13,128 nt of DNA from Ectothiorhodospiraceae bacterium (GCA_029263635.1 JAJUFY010000026.1:1-13128); one strand, 5' to 3'. Positions 1-8,800 are shown, counted from the stretch's first letter. Notes: generated by a model from the letters alone, not told the origin. Translations and numbers: made by a program.

Positions 1-62
1 CGGCCGGCCGCCTGGCCGGCGCCGAGGAACTGGTTGAGCAAGCCCTGTGCGTTGAATGCCAT
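1..62 (-). CDS. N-terminus of a DUF533/TerB-like protein (partial)
   Basis: Only the first 20 codons are inside the window. The ATG at 62-60 is preceded by a strong Shine-Dalgarno (GGAGGAG, about 3 nt upstream), so the start is well supported. The peptide begins MAFNAQGLLNQFLGAGQAAG, a short polar start followed by an amphipathic helix and Gly/Ala-rich sequence. This resembles the start of DUF533 (YebE-like, 'tellurite resistance TerB family') inner-membrane-associated proteins, but 20 residues cannot prove the family. It lies 85 bp downstream of the sigma-factor gene on the same strand and has its own ribosome binding site, so it may be a separate unit or a read-through passenger. Confidence 0.55.
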   Translation of the reverse strand, partial: MAFNAQGLLNQFLGAGQAAG

Positions 63-147
63 GATCTCCTCCCGGATCTACGCCAGCCAGAGATGGTAGG
101 CGACGACATGTGGGCGGCTGTGGCGAATCAAACCATGCGAGGCCGCG

Positions 148-1092
148 TCATTGCCACAGGGCACGGTTGCGCTCCTTGATGCGCGGCGGTGTCAGCCTGG
201 CCCGCACTGCCGCCGGCAGCAGCGGCAGGAGGTGGGTGAGCTTGTCGGGATTGCGGACGACATAGATCGCCGCGATGCGGCCGTCGGCAATCTCCAGCGC
301 CGTGGTCTGCAGCGTGCCGTCGTACTCCACCGTCACGAACCCAGGCAGGCCGTTGATGGTGGTGTCGTGCCGCCAGAGCGGCGGCGCGCCCCTGGCCTTG
401 CGCGCCAGCCCGGCGAACAGCCGGCAGAGCTTGTCGACGCCGACGATCGGCCGCAGTGCCGCGAGCTTGCGGCCGCCGCCGTCGCTATGGAACACCGCGG
501 TCTCGGCCAGCAGGTTCTGCAGGGCGGCGGTGTCGCCGCTGCGGGAGGCCGTGAAGAAGGCCTCGGCCAGCCGCGCGCTCTCCTCCGGCGCCACCGGAAA
601 ACGCGGCCGGGCAGCACGCACATTGGCACGCGCCCGGCTGGCGAGCTGGCGGCAGGCGGCGGCACTGCGGCCCAGCACCTGGGCGATCTCGTCGAATTCC
701 ATGTCGAACACGTCATGCAGCAGGAAGGCCGCCCTCTCCAGCGGCGACAGTCGCTCCAGCGCCATCAGCAGCGCGAACGACACATCGTCGACAAGCGCCG
801 CGGCCGCCTCCGCCGACAGCGAATGCTCGGCGATCAGCGGCTCAGGCAGCCAGGCGCCGACATAGGTCTCCCGCCGTCGGCGCGCTTCCTTCAGGCGGTC
901 GAGGCACAGCCGGGTCACCGTCGTCGCCAGAAACGCCCTGGGATTGTCGATGGCCTGCCGATCGGCACCGTGCCAGCGCATGTAGGCGTCCTGGAGCACG
1001 TCCTCCGCCTCGGCGAGTTCGCCGAGCATGCGGTAGGCAAGCCCCATGAGGTAGCCACGGTGCTGCTCGAGATCGACCGTCACGTCTTCCAT
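148..1092 (-). CDS. sigJ: ECF41-family RNA polymerase sigma factor (SigJ type)
   Basis: A 314-residue extracytoplasmic-function sigma factor. Region sigma2 (about residues 8-72; RMLGELAEAEDVLQDAYMRW) binds the -10 element and core polymerase. Region sigma4 (about 105-160; LSPLERAAFLLHDVF, then FDEIAQVLGRS) is the helix-turn-helix that reads the -35. A SnoaL/NTF2-like domain (about 172-290) follows. All three ECF41 signatures are visible: the linker WLPEP (81-85), DGGGR (204-208) and NPDKL (281-285). In this family the fused C-terminal domain replaces a separate anti-sigma factor and modulates activity. I chose the ATG at 1092 because the family begins just before sigma2; the frame extends upstream but would overlap the preceding gene. 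It starts 10 nt after that gene's stop with no clear Shine-Dalgarno, so translation is probably coupled. It is probably autoregulated through the promoter at 1615-1641. Confidence 0.95.
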   Translation of the reverse strand: MEDVTVDLEQHRGYLMGLAYRMLGELAEAEDVLQDAYMRWHGADRQAIDNPRAFLATTVTRLCLDRLKEARRRRETYVGAWLPEPLIAEHSLSAEAAAALVDDVSFALLMALERLSPLERAAFLLHDVFDMEFDEIAQVLGRSAAACRQLASRARANVRAARPRFPVAPEESARLAEAFFTASRSGDTAALQNLLAETAVFHSDGGGRKLAALRPIVGVDKLCRLFAGLARKARGAPPLWRHDTTINGLPGFVTVEYDGTLQTTALEIADGRIAAIYVVRNPDKLTHLLPLLPAAVRARLTPPRIKERNRALWQ

Positions 1093-1102
1093 GATCGATT
1101 GG

Positions 1103-1573
1103 TCAGGACGCCGCCGTTGACGCAGGCACCGACTCGGTGGGGTGCACGCTGCGGAACCCGATGGCAATCCGGTTCCAGATGTTGATCGCGCCAATCAGGA
1201 GCGTCAGCTGCACCGCCTCCGCTTCGGTGAAGTGGCCCCTCAGCTCAGCATAGTCTTCATCCGGCGCATGAGTATCGGCAATGCGGGTCAGCGCCTCGGT
1301 CCAGGCCAGCGCCGCCCGCTCGCGCGGCGAATACAGCGGCGACTCCCGCCATGCCGACAGCAGGTAAAGCCGCTCTTCGGTCTCGCCGGCCCGCCGCGCA
1401 TCCCGCGTGTGCATGTGAATGCAGTAGGCGCAGCCGTTGATCTGCGAGGCACGGATCTTCACCAGCTCGATCAGGCTGTGCTCCAGCCCGCAGTCACGGA
1501 CGTGCTGCTCCAGCTTGAGCATGGCCTGCATGCTCTCGGGGGCGGCGGCAAAGGCATCGAGTCGGGGAATCAT
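1103..1573 (-). CDS. Carboxymuconolactone decarboxylase/AhpD-like protein, ECF41 partner
   Basis: A 156-residue all-helical protein of the CMD/AhpD superfamily. The redox motif is C48-A-Y-C51-x3-H55, followed by TRDARRAGETEERLYLLSAW, the standard AhpD core. Such proteins act as thiol peroxidases or related redox enzymes in the cytosol; the substrate is unknown. The ATG at 1573 has a perfect AGGAGG (1585-1580) six bases upstream. The frame is open 23 codons further, but that extension would begin at the promoter's -35 box. The stop lies 10 nt before the sigma-factor start. This matches the known ECF41 layout, in which the sigma factor sits beside a 'COE' gene (carboxymuconolactone decarboxylase, oxidoreductase or epimerase) that is its main target. 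Confidence 0.95.
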   Translation of the reverse strand: MIPRLDAFAAAPESMQAMLKLEQHVRDCGLEHSLIELVKIRASQINGCAYCIHMHTRDARRAGETEERLYLLSAWRESPLYSPRERAALAWTEALTRIADTHAPDEDYAELRGHFTEAEAVQLTLLIGAINIWNRIAIGFRSVHPTESVPASTAAS

Positions 1574-1579
1574 GGTCAG

Positions 1580-1585
1580 CCTCCT
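1580..1585 (-). promoter_or_regulatory. Strong ribosome binding site fixing the CMD gene start
   Basis: AGGAGG on the minus strand, six bases before the ATG at 1573. It decides between this start and an upstream in-frame start at 1642, which would lie at the ECF41 promoter's -35 box and so could not be in the transcript. Confidence 0.85.
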
Positions 1586-1614
1586 ATGCAAGCAGTGGGG
1601 TTTACTGCTGCAAA

Positions 1615-1641
1615 GACGAAACGGCCCCCCGGTTTGTGACA
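1615..1641 (-). promoter_or_regulatory. ECF41-type promoter, TGTCACA-N16-CGTC
   Basis: Read on the minus strand, the -35 box TGTCACA (1641-1635) is followed by exactly 16 bases and the -10 box CGTC (1618-1615). Both boxes equal the consensus I know for ECF41 target promoters. Transcription would begin near 1608, giving a leader of about 35 nt with AGGAGG before the CMD-like gene. The promoter is expected to be recognised by the sigma factor encoded second in the same unit, giving a positive autoregulatory loop. Its position between the stop of the SLC13 permease (1677) and the CMD start shows the two genes form their own operon. Confidence 0.88.
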
Positions 1642-1676
1642 TCTGCCGGCACCGATATCGAAAAAGTCCGGCGGCC

Positions 1677-3509
1677 TTACGGCAGGAACGGGAACACCAG
1701 CGGCACCAGCATTACCGTTACCAGCAGAACCAGCACGGCGAACGGCACGCCGATGCGGACGAAATCGCCGAAACGGTAGTTGCCTGGGCCGATCACAAGC
1801 GTGTTCACCGGCGAGGAAACCGGCGTCATGAATGCCGCCGACGCCGCCAGCGCCACCGTCATGGCGAAGGGATAGGGCGAGAGGCCGAGCTCGGCGGCCA
1901 CCGCCAGCGCAACCGGCGCCATCAATACCGCGGTGGCGGTGTTGGAGATGAACAGGCCGAACACGGCCGTGAGCACGAACAGCGCCGCCAGCACCGTCCG
2001 CGGTCCGGCCGCGCCGACCATCGCCAGCAGCGCATCCGCGGCCAGCGCGACTCCGCCGGTGGCCTGCAGCGCCAGCGAGAACGGCAGCATGCCGACGATC
2101 AGGACCAGGCTCTGCCAGTGGATGGCGCCATAGGCGCTGTTCATGTCGACACAGCGAAACAGCCCCAGCAGCAGGCAGCCGATCAGCGCCGCCTGCAGGT
2201 TCGGCACCACGCCGCTCACCATCAGCGCGACCACCAGCGCCAGGATGGCCACCGCATGAGGCGCTCGCCCCGGCACGGCCGGCACGTCGTCCGATTCCAC
2301 CGGCATGTTGAGCACGATCAGGTCGCGACGATAAGCCTGGACCGCCCGTATCGCCCGCCAGGGGCCGGCCACCAGCAGCGTGTCGCCGAGCTTCAGCTTT
2401 TCGTCCAGGACGGAGCCCGCGTGCGCGGCGGAGCCTCGCTTGAGACCGATTACCGACAGGCCGTAAACCGAGCGGAAGCCGATGTCGACCACGGTCCGGC
2501 CGATCAGCCGCGAGTTGGCCGGGATCATCAGCTCTGCCATGCCGATCGCCTGGGCATGATCGGTAAAGTAGTCGCCGGTCAGCGGCAGCCGCTCGAGCCC
2601 GTGCTGGGCGCAGAGCGCGTCAATGTCCACCGCCGGACCGCGGACGTCGAGAAACAGCACATCGCCGGCTTCAAGGACGGTGGACGCGGTCGGCTCGACG
2701 ATGGTGAGCGAAAAGCGCCGCCGGCGCTCGATGGCGATGATGTTGATGCCGGCAGTGGCCCGCAGGTCGAGCTGGTCCAGCCGCTTGCCTATCCACGCTG
2801 ACTGCGCCGAAAGCCGCAGCCGGCGCCCGCGTTCGGCCAGACCGTACTCGGCAACCCATTCCGCCAGCCGCGGCCGGACCGCCTCCTCGGCGGCAGCTGG
2901 CGCCGCTGCCAGCCAGCGACGGGTAAGCAGCATGTAACCGATCGCCAGCAGCAGGATGGGCACGCCGAACGGCGTGAAGGCGAAAAATCCGAACCCCTCG
3001 TAGCCGGCCCGCACCAGTTCGCTGTGAACGACCAGGTTGGGCGGAGTCGCCACCAGGGTCATCATGCCGCTGATCAGGGCAGCGACGCTCAGCGGCATCA
3101 TCAGCCGCCCTGGAGCGATGCCGCTGCTGCGCGCGATGCGCAGCGCCACCGGAATGAAGATCGCCACCACCCCGGTGGAACTCATGAACGCGCCGATTCC
3201 GGTCACGATCGCCATCAGCAGCGAAATCAGCCACACCTCGCTGCGGCCGGTCCGGCGGATCAAAAAATCCCCGAGCTTTTGCGCCACGCCCGTGCGCACC
3301 AGTGCATCGCCGATCACGAACAATGCCGCGATCAGCACGATGCTGGGGTCGCTGAAACCGGCCAGGGCTTCCTGCATCGTGATCACGCCGGTCAGCGGCA
3401 GTGCGGTGAGCATGATAAGCGCCACGGCGTCCATGCGCGGCCGGTTCAGCGCGAACAGCACGATGGTGACGCCAAGCAGTGCCAGGACGAGAATCAGGTC
3501 CGTGTTCAT
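1677..3509 (-). CDS. SLC13/DASS-family permease with two RCK_C domains
   Basis: A 610-residue inner-membrane transporter of the divalent anion:Na+ symporter (DASS/SLC13) family. Hydrophobic segments cover about residues 4-195 and 417-608. The two DASS hairpin motifs are present: S110-S-T-G-V near the first repeat and the canonical S522-N-T-A-T-A-V in the second, with TPVSSPVNT (562-570). Between the two halves lie two TrkA-C/RCK_C regulatory domains (about 228-292 and 322-384), each ending in the typical 'GD-hydrophobic' strand (GDVLFLDV, GDTLLVAG). The length and layout match the E. coli YfbS type. Substrates in the wider family include sulfate and dicarboxylates; none can be assigned here. 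I chose the ATG at 3509 because it opens directly into the first membrane segment. Its Shine-Dalgarno is weak (GAAGAAG), and the upstream extension is Arg/Cys-rich and unlike the family. Confidence 0.93.
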   Translation of the reverse strand: MNTDLILVLALLGVTIVLFALNRPRMDAVALIMLTALPLTGVITMQEALAGFSDPSIVLIAALFVIGDALVRTGVAQKLGDFLIRRTGRSEVWLISLLMAIVTGIGAFMSSTGVVAIFIPVALRIARSSGIAPGRLMMPLSVAALISGMMTLVATPPNLVVHSELVRAGYEGFGFFAFTPFGVPILLLAIGYMLLTRRWLAAAPAAAEEAVRPRLAEWVAEYGLAERGRRLRLSAQSAWIGKRLDQLDLRATAGINIIAIERRRRFSLTIVEPTASTVLEAGDVLFLDVRGPAVDIDALCAQHGLERLPLTGDYFTDHAQAIGMAELMIPANSRLIGRTVVDIGFRSVYGLSVIGLKRGSAAHAGSVLDEKLKLGDTLLVAGPWRAIRAVQAYRRDLIVLNMPVESDDVPAVPGRAPHAVAILALVVALMVSGVVPNLQAALIGCLLLGLFRCVDMNSAYGAIHWQSLVLIVGMLPFSLALQATGGVALAADALLAMVGAAGPRTVLAALFVLTAVFGLFISNTATAVLMAPVALAVAAELGLSPYPFAMTVALAASAAFMTPVSSPVNTLVIGPGNYRFGDFVRIGVPFAVLVLLVTVMLVPLVFPFLP

Positions 3510-3714
3510 ACAGGCTTCTTCGCAGGGGCGCGGCCGCGCAAGAGAGCAGCGTCCCCCGCCCTGCTCATCCCGGCCGGCACAGCGTCGCACCAATGTCTCG
3601 GGCCGGCGCCAAGGATTGCGGGAGGAAACGGCTTCCAGCGGCGACAGGCCGCTTCGTCGCCCTCACTGCGGCCGGTTGTCCCTCAAGGGCAGCGCTGGGG
3701 AGCAAGAGGGCTGC
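3510..3714. other. Intergenic region between cheX and the SLC13 permease
   Basis: 205 bp with no credible gene. One short inverted repeat is visible: GGCGAC (3640-3645) and GTCGCC (3656-3661) with a 10-nt loop. It has no following T-run, so it is not a clear terminator. I found no convincing promoter for the permease. Confidence 0.5.
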
Positions 3715-4239
3715 TTACTTGAAGTTCAGTTCCAGATGGAACTGGGTGTCTTCCAGCCCGACGGGCAACAGCACGGTAGCACCGTTGTAGGGGTGGGCGA
3801 TCCTGTGTTCCTTACCGGAATACAGCTGGGGCGTGCGCATATCGAAGTCGTAGCCCTTGTCGACCATGATCGCCTTCGCGCCGCCGACCAGCATGTTGGT
3901 CAGCTCGCCGACCAGATCCTGGCCTTCGCGGCCGGCGCCGTCGACGTCCTCACCGAGCATGTTCAGCGCCACCTTCCGTACCGCAACGGTCGGCAGGCTC
4001 AAGGCGACGCTGCCCTGGGCCCGGGCGGAGACCATCGCCACCATGGCCGAGACGTCGCCCATCCCCAGGTCGTCGCCCTTCAGCACCGGCTTCCCGGGCC
4101 TGATCCTCAGGTTCACCATCGTCCTGAAGATGCTGAACAGCGAGTCCAGCAAGGCATGCGTGATGAGGATGTCTACCCGCTCGATGCCTTCTTCGGTAAT
4201 CGCTTCGAACCCAGCAGCAATCTTTGGAGTCGTTCTCAT
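3715..4239 (-). CDS. cheX: CheX-like chemotaxis CheY-P phosphatase
   Basis: A 174-residue protein of the CheC/CheX/FliY phosphatase fold. The active-site helix carries the E-x-x-N pair as E112-L-T-N115 in DLVGELTNMLVGGAKAIM. The preceding core (RPGKPVLKGDDLGMGDVSAMV, GSVALSL, ALNMLGED) follows the CheX pattern, as does the following KGYDFDMRTPQLYSGKEHRI. CheX dephosphorylates CheY-P and usually works as a cytosolic dimer. Typical members are about 150 residues, so roughly 20 N-terminal residues are extra. The start at 4239 has only a poor Shine-Dalgarno, and a later start is possible. No other chemotaxis or flagellar gene is nearby, so it is an orphan copy. It is divergent from dusB and 205 bp upstream of the SLC13 permease. 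Confidence 0.9.
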   Translation of the reverse strand: MRTTPKIAAGFEAITEEGIERVDILITHALLDSLFSIFRTMVNLRIRPGKPVLKGDDLGMGDVSAMVAMVSARAQGSVALSLPTVAVRKVALNMLGEDVDGAGREGQDLVGELTNMLVGGAKAIMVDKGYDFDMRTPQLYSGKEHRIAHPYNGATVLLPVGLEDTQFHLELNFK

Positions 4240-4576
4240 CGATCACTCAAAAAGATCAGCGAAACATGGCCAGGCGGATCGCCCGGGATCTCGAGGCACG
4301 CGACATCGAGCCGCATCGCGCGATCGGATCGCTAGCAGGCAGCGATGATACACTGCTTCGGCCAGAAAGCCCGGAAACGCCATAATAGAATGCGACGAAC
4401 CAGGGCCCAGGATTAAGGCCGGTACCACGGGATGGAGCGACGCCCGCCCCGGCCGTTTGCCGTACGCCCTAACTCCAGTCCGCTCGTCGTGGTATAAGCT
4501 TCGGCCCCGACCGAATCGCAACGCTCGTCCAGCCCCGTTTCCTGCTCCGGCCGGCAGAACCCGCGCCTCAGACGTC
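4240..4576. other. Divergent intergenic region, cheX / dusB
   Basis: 337 bp between the divergent starts of cheX and dusB. It should hold both promoters. A good extended -10 for dusB lies at 4490-4498. For cheX I see only AT-richer patches on the minus strand (around 4383-4390 and 4345-4352) and no matching -35. A small inverted repeat, ATCGCT (4328-4333) and AGCGAT (4341-4346), could be an operator or chance. The open frames crossing this region lack family-like sequence and ribosome binding sites. Confidence 0.5.
4490..4498 (+). promoter_or_regulatory. Candidate extended -10 promoter of dusB
   Basis: TGGTATAAG is an extended -10 (TGn followed by TATAAG). No good -35 lies 17 bp upstream, which is tolerated by extended -10 promoters. 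It would place the transcript start near 4505, about 70 nt before the dusB ATG. This rests on motif inspection only. Confidence 0.4.
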
Positions 4577-5611
4577 ATGCAACTTGGACCTTACCCGATC
4601 GATCCCCCGCTGGTGCTGGCGCCCATGGCCGGCGTCACCGACAAGCCGTTCCGCCAGCTCTGCAAGCGCCTCGGCGCAGGCTACGCCGTATCGGAGATGA
4701 CCACCGCCGACCCGCGGCTGTGGAAGACCAAGAAAAGCCAGTGGCGCATGGACCACGCTGGCGAGCCGGAGCCGGTCGGCGTGCAGATCGCCGGCGCCGA
4801 CCCGGCGTTTCTCGCCGACGCCGCCCGCTACAACGTCGATCGCGGCGCCCAGATCATCGACATCAACATGGGCTGTCCGGCCAAGAAGGTCTGCAACGCC
4901 TGGGCCGGCTCGGCGCTGCTGCAGGACGAGGCCCTGGTCGGGCGGATTCTCGAGGCGGTGGTGAATGCGGTCGACGTGCCGGTCACGCTCAAGATCCGCA
5001 CCGGCTGGCACCGCGAGCACAAGAACGGCGTGCGGATCGCCCGCATCGCCGAAGAGGCCGGCATCGCCGCGCTGGCCGTCCACGGCCGCACCCGCGACAT
5101 GCACTACAAGGGCGAGGCCGAGTACGACACCATTGCCGCGATCAAGCAGGCGGTAAGGATCCCGGTGCTCGCCAACGGCGATATCACCTGCCCCGAGAAG
5201 GCCCGTGAAGTCCTGCAGCTCACCGGCGCCGATGCGCTGATGATCGGCCGCGCCGCCCAGGGGCGGCCGTGGATCTTCCGCGAAATCGCCCACTTCCTCG
5301 CCACCGGCGAGCGCCTGCCGGAACCCAGGCCGGGCGAAGTCGCCGAGATCCTGCTCGGCCACCTCACCCAGCTGTACGACTTCTACGGCGAATACATGGG
5401 CGTGCGCATCGCCCGCAAGCACCTGGGCTGGTACGCCAAGGACCGTCCGGAAAACGCCGCCTTCCGCAGCGTCGTCAACCGCGCCGAAACTGCGGATGAA
5501 CAGCTGCGGCTGGCGGCAGAGTATTTCGAGGCGCTGGAGGCCGATGCGGTTGAACGCAGTGCCCGGCAATCAGGCCACCCCCCGTATGCTGCTGTTCCGG
5601 CAGGCCTATAG
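4577..5611 (+). CDS. dusB: tRNA-dihydrouridine synthase DusB
   Basis: A 344-residue FMN-dependent enzyme that reduces uridine in the tRNA D-loop to dihydrouridine, using NADPH, in the cytosol. It has the Dus TIM barrel: LAPMAGVTDKPFR (14-26) at the flavin-binding entry; DINMGCPAKKV (95-105) with the predicted catalytic Cys100; TLKIRTGW (137-144); AVHGRTR (167-173); ANGDI (199-203) and IGRAAQGRPW (223-232) for FMN phosphate. A helical C-terminal domain covers about 250-320. The sequence NMGCPAKKVCN with AGSALLQ is the DusB rather than DusA or DusC pattern. I chose the ATG at 4577 because it precedes the conserved GPYPIDPPLVLAPMAG start; the 40 upstream in-frame codons do not look like the family. 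No Shine-Dalgarno is evident. In many gamma- and beta-proteobacteria dusB is followed by fis; here it is followed by a convergent gene. Confidence 0.96.
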   Translation: MQLGPYPIDPPLVLAPMAGVTDKPFRQLCKRLGAGYAVSEMTTADPRLWKTKKSQWRMDHAGEPEPVGVQIAGADPAFLADAARYNVDRGAQIIDINMGCPAKKVCNAWAGSALLQDEALVGRILEAVVNAVDVPVTLKIRTGWHREHKNGVRIARIAEEAGIAALAVHGRTRDMHYKGEAEYDTIAAIKQAVRIPVLANGDITCPEKAREVLQLTGADALMIGRAAQGRPWIFREIAHFLATGERLPEPRPGEVAEILLGHLTQLYDFYGEYMGVRIARKHLGWYAKDRPENAAFRSVVNRAETADEQLRLAAEYFEALEADAVERSARQSGHPPYAAVPAGL

Positions 5612-5632
5612 GCTAAGTGCCGGCCTCTCCTG

Positions 5633-5693
5633 GTCATCGCGAGCGCAAGCGCGCTGCTGCGCGTTGCGTCGTCGCTGCGCTCCTCGCAATGAC
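5633..5693. repeat. 61-bp palindromic intergenic repeat
   Basis: The ends are near-perfect inverted copies: GTCATCGCGAG (5633-5643) against CTCGCAATGAC (5683-5693), one mismatch over 11 bp. The interior has further self-complementary GC-rich segments (GCGCAAGCGC, GCTGCTGCGC). The GTCATTGCGAGGAGCG-type end resembles a common dispersed palindromic repeat known from many bacterial genomes. It sits 21 bp after the dusB stop and between convergent genes, so it may also act as a bidirectional terminator-like hairpin. No T-run follows. Confidence 0.7.
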
Positions 5694-5802
5694 GGGGGAG
5701 TGGATGGCGTCATCGCGGGGCTGGCATCACGTCTTTTGTCGACAGCATGAGCCGCTCCTGCGTTGACACCTTGGTAAGCGACGTCCCCTGCGCAAACAGG
5801 GT

Positions 5803-5820
5803 GTCCCATCGCCCTGGGAC
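5803..5820. other. Small hairpin near the helicase 3' end
   Basis: GTCCCA (5803-5808) and TGGGAC (5815-5820) form a 6-bp stem with a 6-nt loop. It lies 12 bp past the helicase stop in its transcription direction, with a second pair outside it (CTTGGT 5770-5775, ACCAAG 5819-5824) that overlaps and would compete. It is a candidate factor-dependent termination or mRNA-end structure; it lacks a T-run. Confidence 0.3.
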
Positions 5821-5832
5821 CAAGCTGAACCG

Positions 5833-8800
5833 CTAAGGGACCACCGCAGGGGCGAGGCTGCGGCGAAAGTTGGCCTGCTCCGGCAACTCGATCAAGTCGA
5901 GAGTCCCTTTGGCTCTCCCCCACTCGATCAATCGCGCCACCGGGCCGGCGTCGCCGCGCGTCAGACACGCTCGATGCCCGAAAATCACCACCGCCTCGCG
6001 ACTACGCGACAGCGCCACGTTCAAACGGTGCCGATCAAGCAGGAATTCCGTTCGGCCGCGGCTGCGCGTCATCAACAGGATCACCAGATCCGCTTCGCCG
6101 CCCTGGACTGCATCGACGGTGGAAAGACTGACCGAAAAAGGAAACGCTTTGCCGGCCAGTTCTTGCGCGAGAGCTTCACGCTGGGCCTGATAGGGGCAGA
6201 TAATCAGCAGCTGCAGCGGGGTCTCACCCACCCGCTCACTCAATCGGCCAAGCACCGCATGCAGTGCGGCCCGTTCGGTGGGATTTTCGATGGAATCGGA
6301 ATCCGCTCCCTTGCGATGCCGATAACCTTGAACGCGGGAGAAATCGGCAAACACCAGCCGCTTCCGGGTCAGTCGCCAACTACCTCCGGTGCGGGCCGCC
6401 TGCACCTGCCCATCGTAGAAGAGCTCGCTAACAGCATCCCCGATATCGGCATGCATCCGGTACTGCAGGGTCAGCATCCCTTTGGCTGATGCCGGCAGCT
6501 GCTCATAGATATCGTGAAAAGCATTTCTCTGCAGCAGCTCTCTGACTTCGGCAAGCGGCAGCCGATAACCAATTGCCTCGTCCAACGTCTCAGTCGTCAC
6601 CGTCGGCGGCAACTGATGGTGATCGCCGACCAGGATCAATCTGCGGGTCACCGACGCCGGCAACATCAGTTCGGCACCGAAAGCCTTGCCGGCCTCATCG
6701 ACAATGGCCAAATCGAAGGATTCCCGCAGCAGGCCGAAATCGCTGCGCGCCATCCCGACGCAGGTGGCGGCATGGATATTCCTGGCGTGCAACAACCAGC
6801 GCGCCGCCGACTCGCGGCCGTCGCGGCTCGCCATCAACGTCGCCCAGCGGCGAGCGAGTGGGGCATCCGCCTCCGACATGGCCGCCGCAGGGGAAGCCAG
6901 TCCTTCCAACAGCCGCTGATGCCACACCGGCTCCAGCGGCGTCCCGGCCACCCGATCCGCGCTGCCATAACGTACGACGCTAGGCCACAGATGCTGACCT
7001 TGCGCCAGCAAATCCAGCAGCAGCTTGTCGACCGCTACGTGCGTCGGCGCAGCGATCAATACCCGCGGCCAGCGCGTCTCTTCGCCCGGTGGGAAAAGCG
7101 ACAACAGCCAATTGACCAGCAAGGTTGTTTTGCCGGTGCCCGGCGGCCCCCACACGGCAACGACCGGCTCGCTGTCATCGGCCAGCATGTTGGCGGCGGC
7201 ATCCCGTCCCTGGTGCCGATGCGGGATGGGCTCGCCGCTCAGGCCGAGTAATCCGCGATGAACCGCCCCCGAAACGAACCTGCCGAGGATCGCATTCTCC
7301 AGGGCATTGGAGAGCGTCTGTTGCTGGTTGCCCTCACCGATCAGCTCCAAGCGCCGCAGATCGAACGGCGCGACCTCATGGAATGAGGCCTCTTCGGGCA
7401 CGTCGAGCTCCAGTCGACAGATACCCAGGCTGCGATCTTCCCAGCTCGCCCGCCGGACCGGCCAGCTATGCGCCAGTCCGGCAACGCGCAGCCGCGGCGA
7501 AGCCGTACCCACCTGCTGGGCAAGCCAGGCAGGGAGCGATGACCCGGTCAGCACCCCGATCACTACGCGGCCACCATTGCGCACCTCGCCTGGAAGAAAG
7601 CCGCAACTCCCCGTTTTCTCCAGATGCTCCTGCTGATCACGGTAGATCAACGACAGCTTCCGCAGCCGCAATGCCATTCGGCGCTGGCTGAGCTGGTGTT
7701 TCTGGGCTGCCAGTTCGGCGTGCAGCGCCTGGACAAAGCGGTCGAACACTGTCCGCGCTGCTGGCACATCCTCTTCTCCGCCGGGGACGAACAGCGCGAA
7801 CTGTGCGTGACAGCTGACCGACAGCTCGGGCCGGGGCAGATCAAAATGTATTGCCTGCAACACGAAGGCCTGCAGCGCGCCATCGACCTCCGTGATCAGC
7901 GTGCACCGCCCGCGGGTGAAGGCCACGGCGCCATCACCGGTTAAATGCACCCGCCAGGGCGATCCGACCAACCGCGGTTCACGGAAGTGCTCCTCGGCAC
8001 GTTCGATATCGCTCAACTGCTCGGCTGCAACCGCCAGGTAGATCGGTGCCCAAAACGTATCGCTGCCTCCTACCCTGGGATGCAGACGAACGGGCAAGGG
8101 AACGTCCTGGCCACCGCCAATCACTTCCCGCAGCGTCCAGCGATCCGGCCAGCAGTCAACGTCCATTTCCGGGACCAGCCAGGCATAGTCGTGCGCGGAC
8201 CGGCAGGGCAGCAGCAACTGGCTCTTCCCGAAAGACAAGCGAATCCCATCGCGCTCCCGGGCCTGCACCCGCGCCGTCAACGGTTCGCCGGCATCGGCCA
8301 GGTTCGCCTCCAGCAGTGCGGCGCGGAGCGGGCTGGCGCGCACGCGCCGCCGTTCATGATCGACACCGAACAGCAGCATCCGGCCGTTCCGCGCGAAGGT
8401 TTCATCAACCACCTGCAGTCGATAACCGTGGAGTTGCGCCGGCACCGGGCCATCGAAGTGCACCAGCCCTCCCTCACGCGGGAAATCATGCGGCAGCTCT
8501 AGCGCGGCCGGTGTCGGGATCTCCGGCGGCAGCGCCTGCTGCGCCAGCCGCACTCTCTCTTGTAACTGCTGGAGCCAGGCCCGCTCAGCAGCCATTCGGC
8601 TTTCCGCCAGTTCCAATTCCAGCACCGCCTGGCGGAAAGCGTCCGATTCCCGCGCACCGAACGGCCGCTCCAGAATTTGCCGTGCCCTTGCGCGCGCGGC
8701 GATCAGTTCGGTCGCTACCGCATCGCGCAATGCCAGCTCCTCGCCAACCAGCTCCGCCAACGCCAGCAAATACTCGGCGGCCAGTTCCTGCCGGGCGCGG

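Noticed and set aside
151..1185. Long open frame on the plus strand opposite the sigma-factor gene
   Set aside because: Arg/Gln/Gly-rich translation with no family resemblance; antisense shadow of a certain gene in high-GC DNA.
1437..2801. 454-codon plus-strand open frame across the permease gene
   Set aside because: Composition is His/Arg/Gln-rich and it spans the ECF41 promoter and parts of two real genes; a shadow.
3037..4335. 432-codon plus-strand open frame across the permease, gap and cheX
   Set aside because: Runs antisense through two well-identified genes without any domain pattern.
4243..4578. 111-codon minus-strand frame between cheX and dusB
   Set aside because: Overlaps the dusB start and promoter region, has no Shine-Dalgarno, and its composition is not protein-like.
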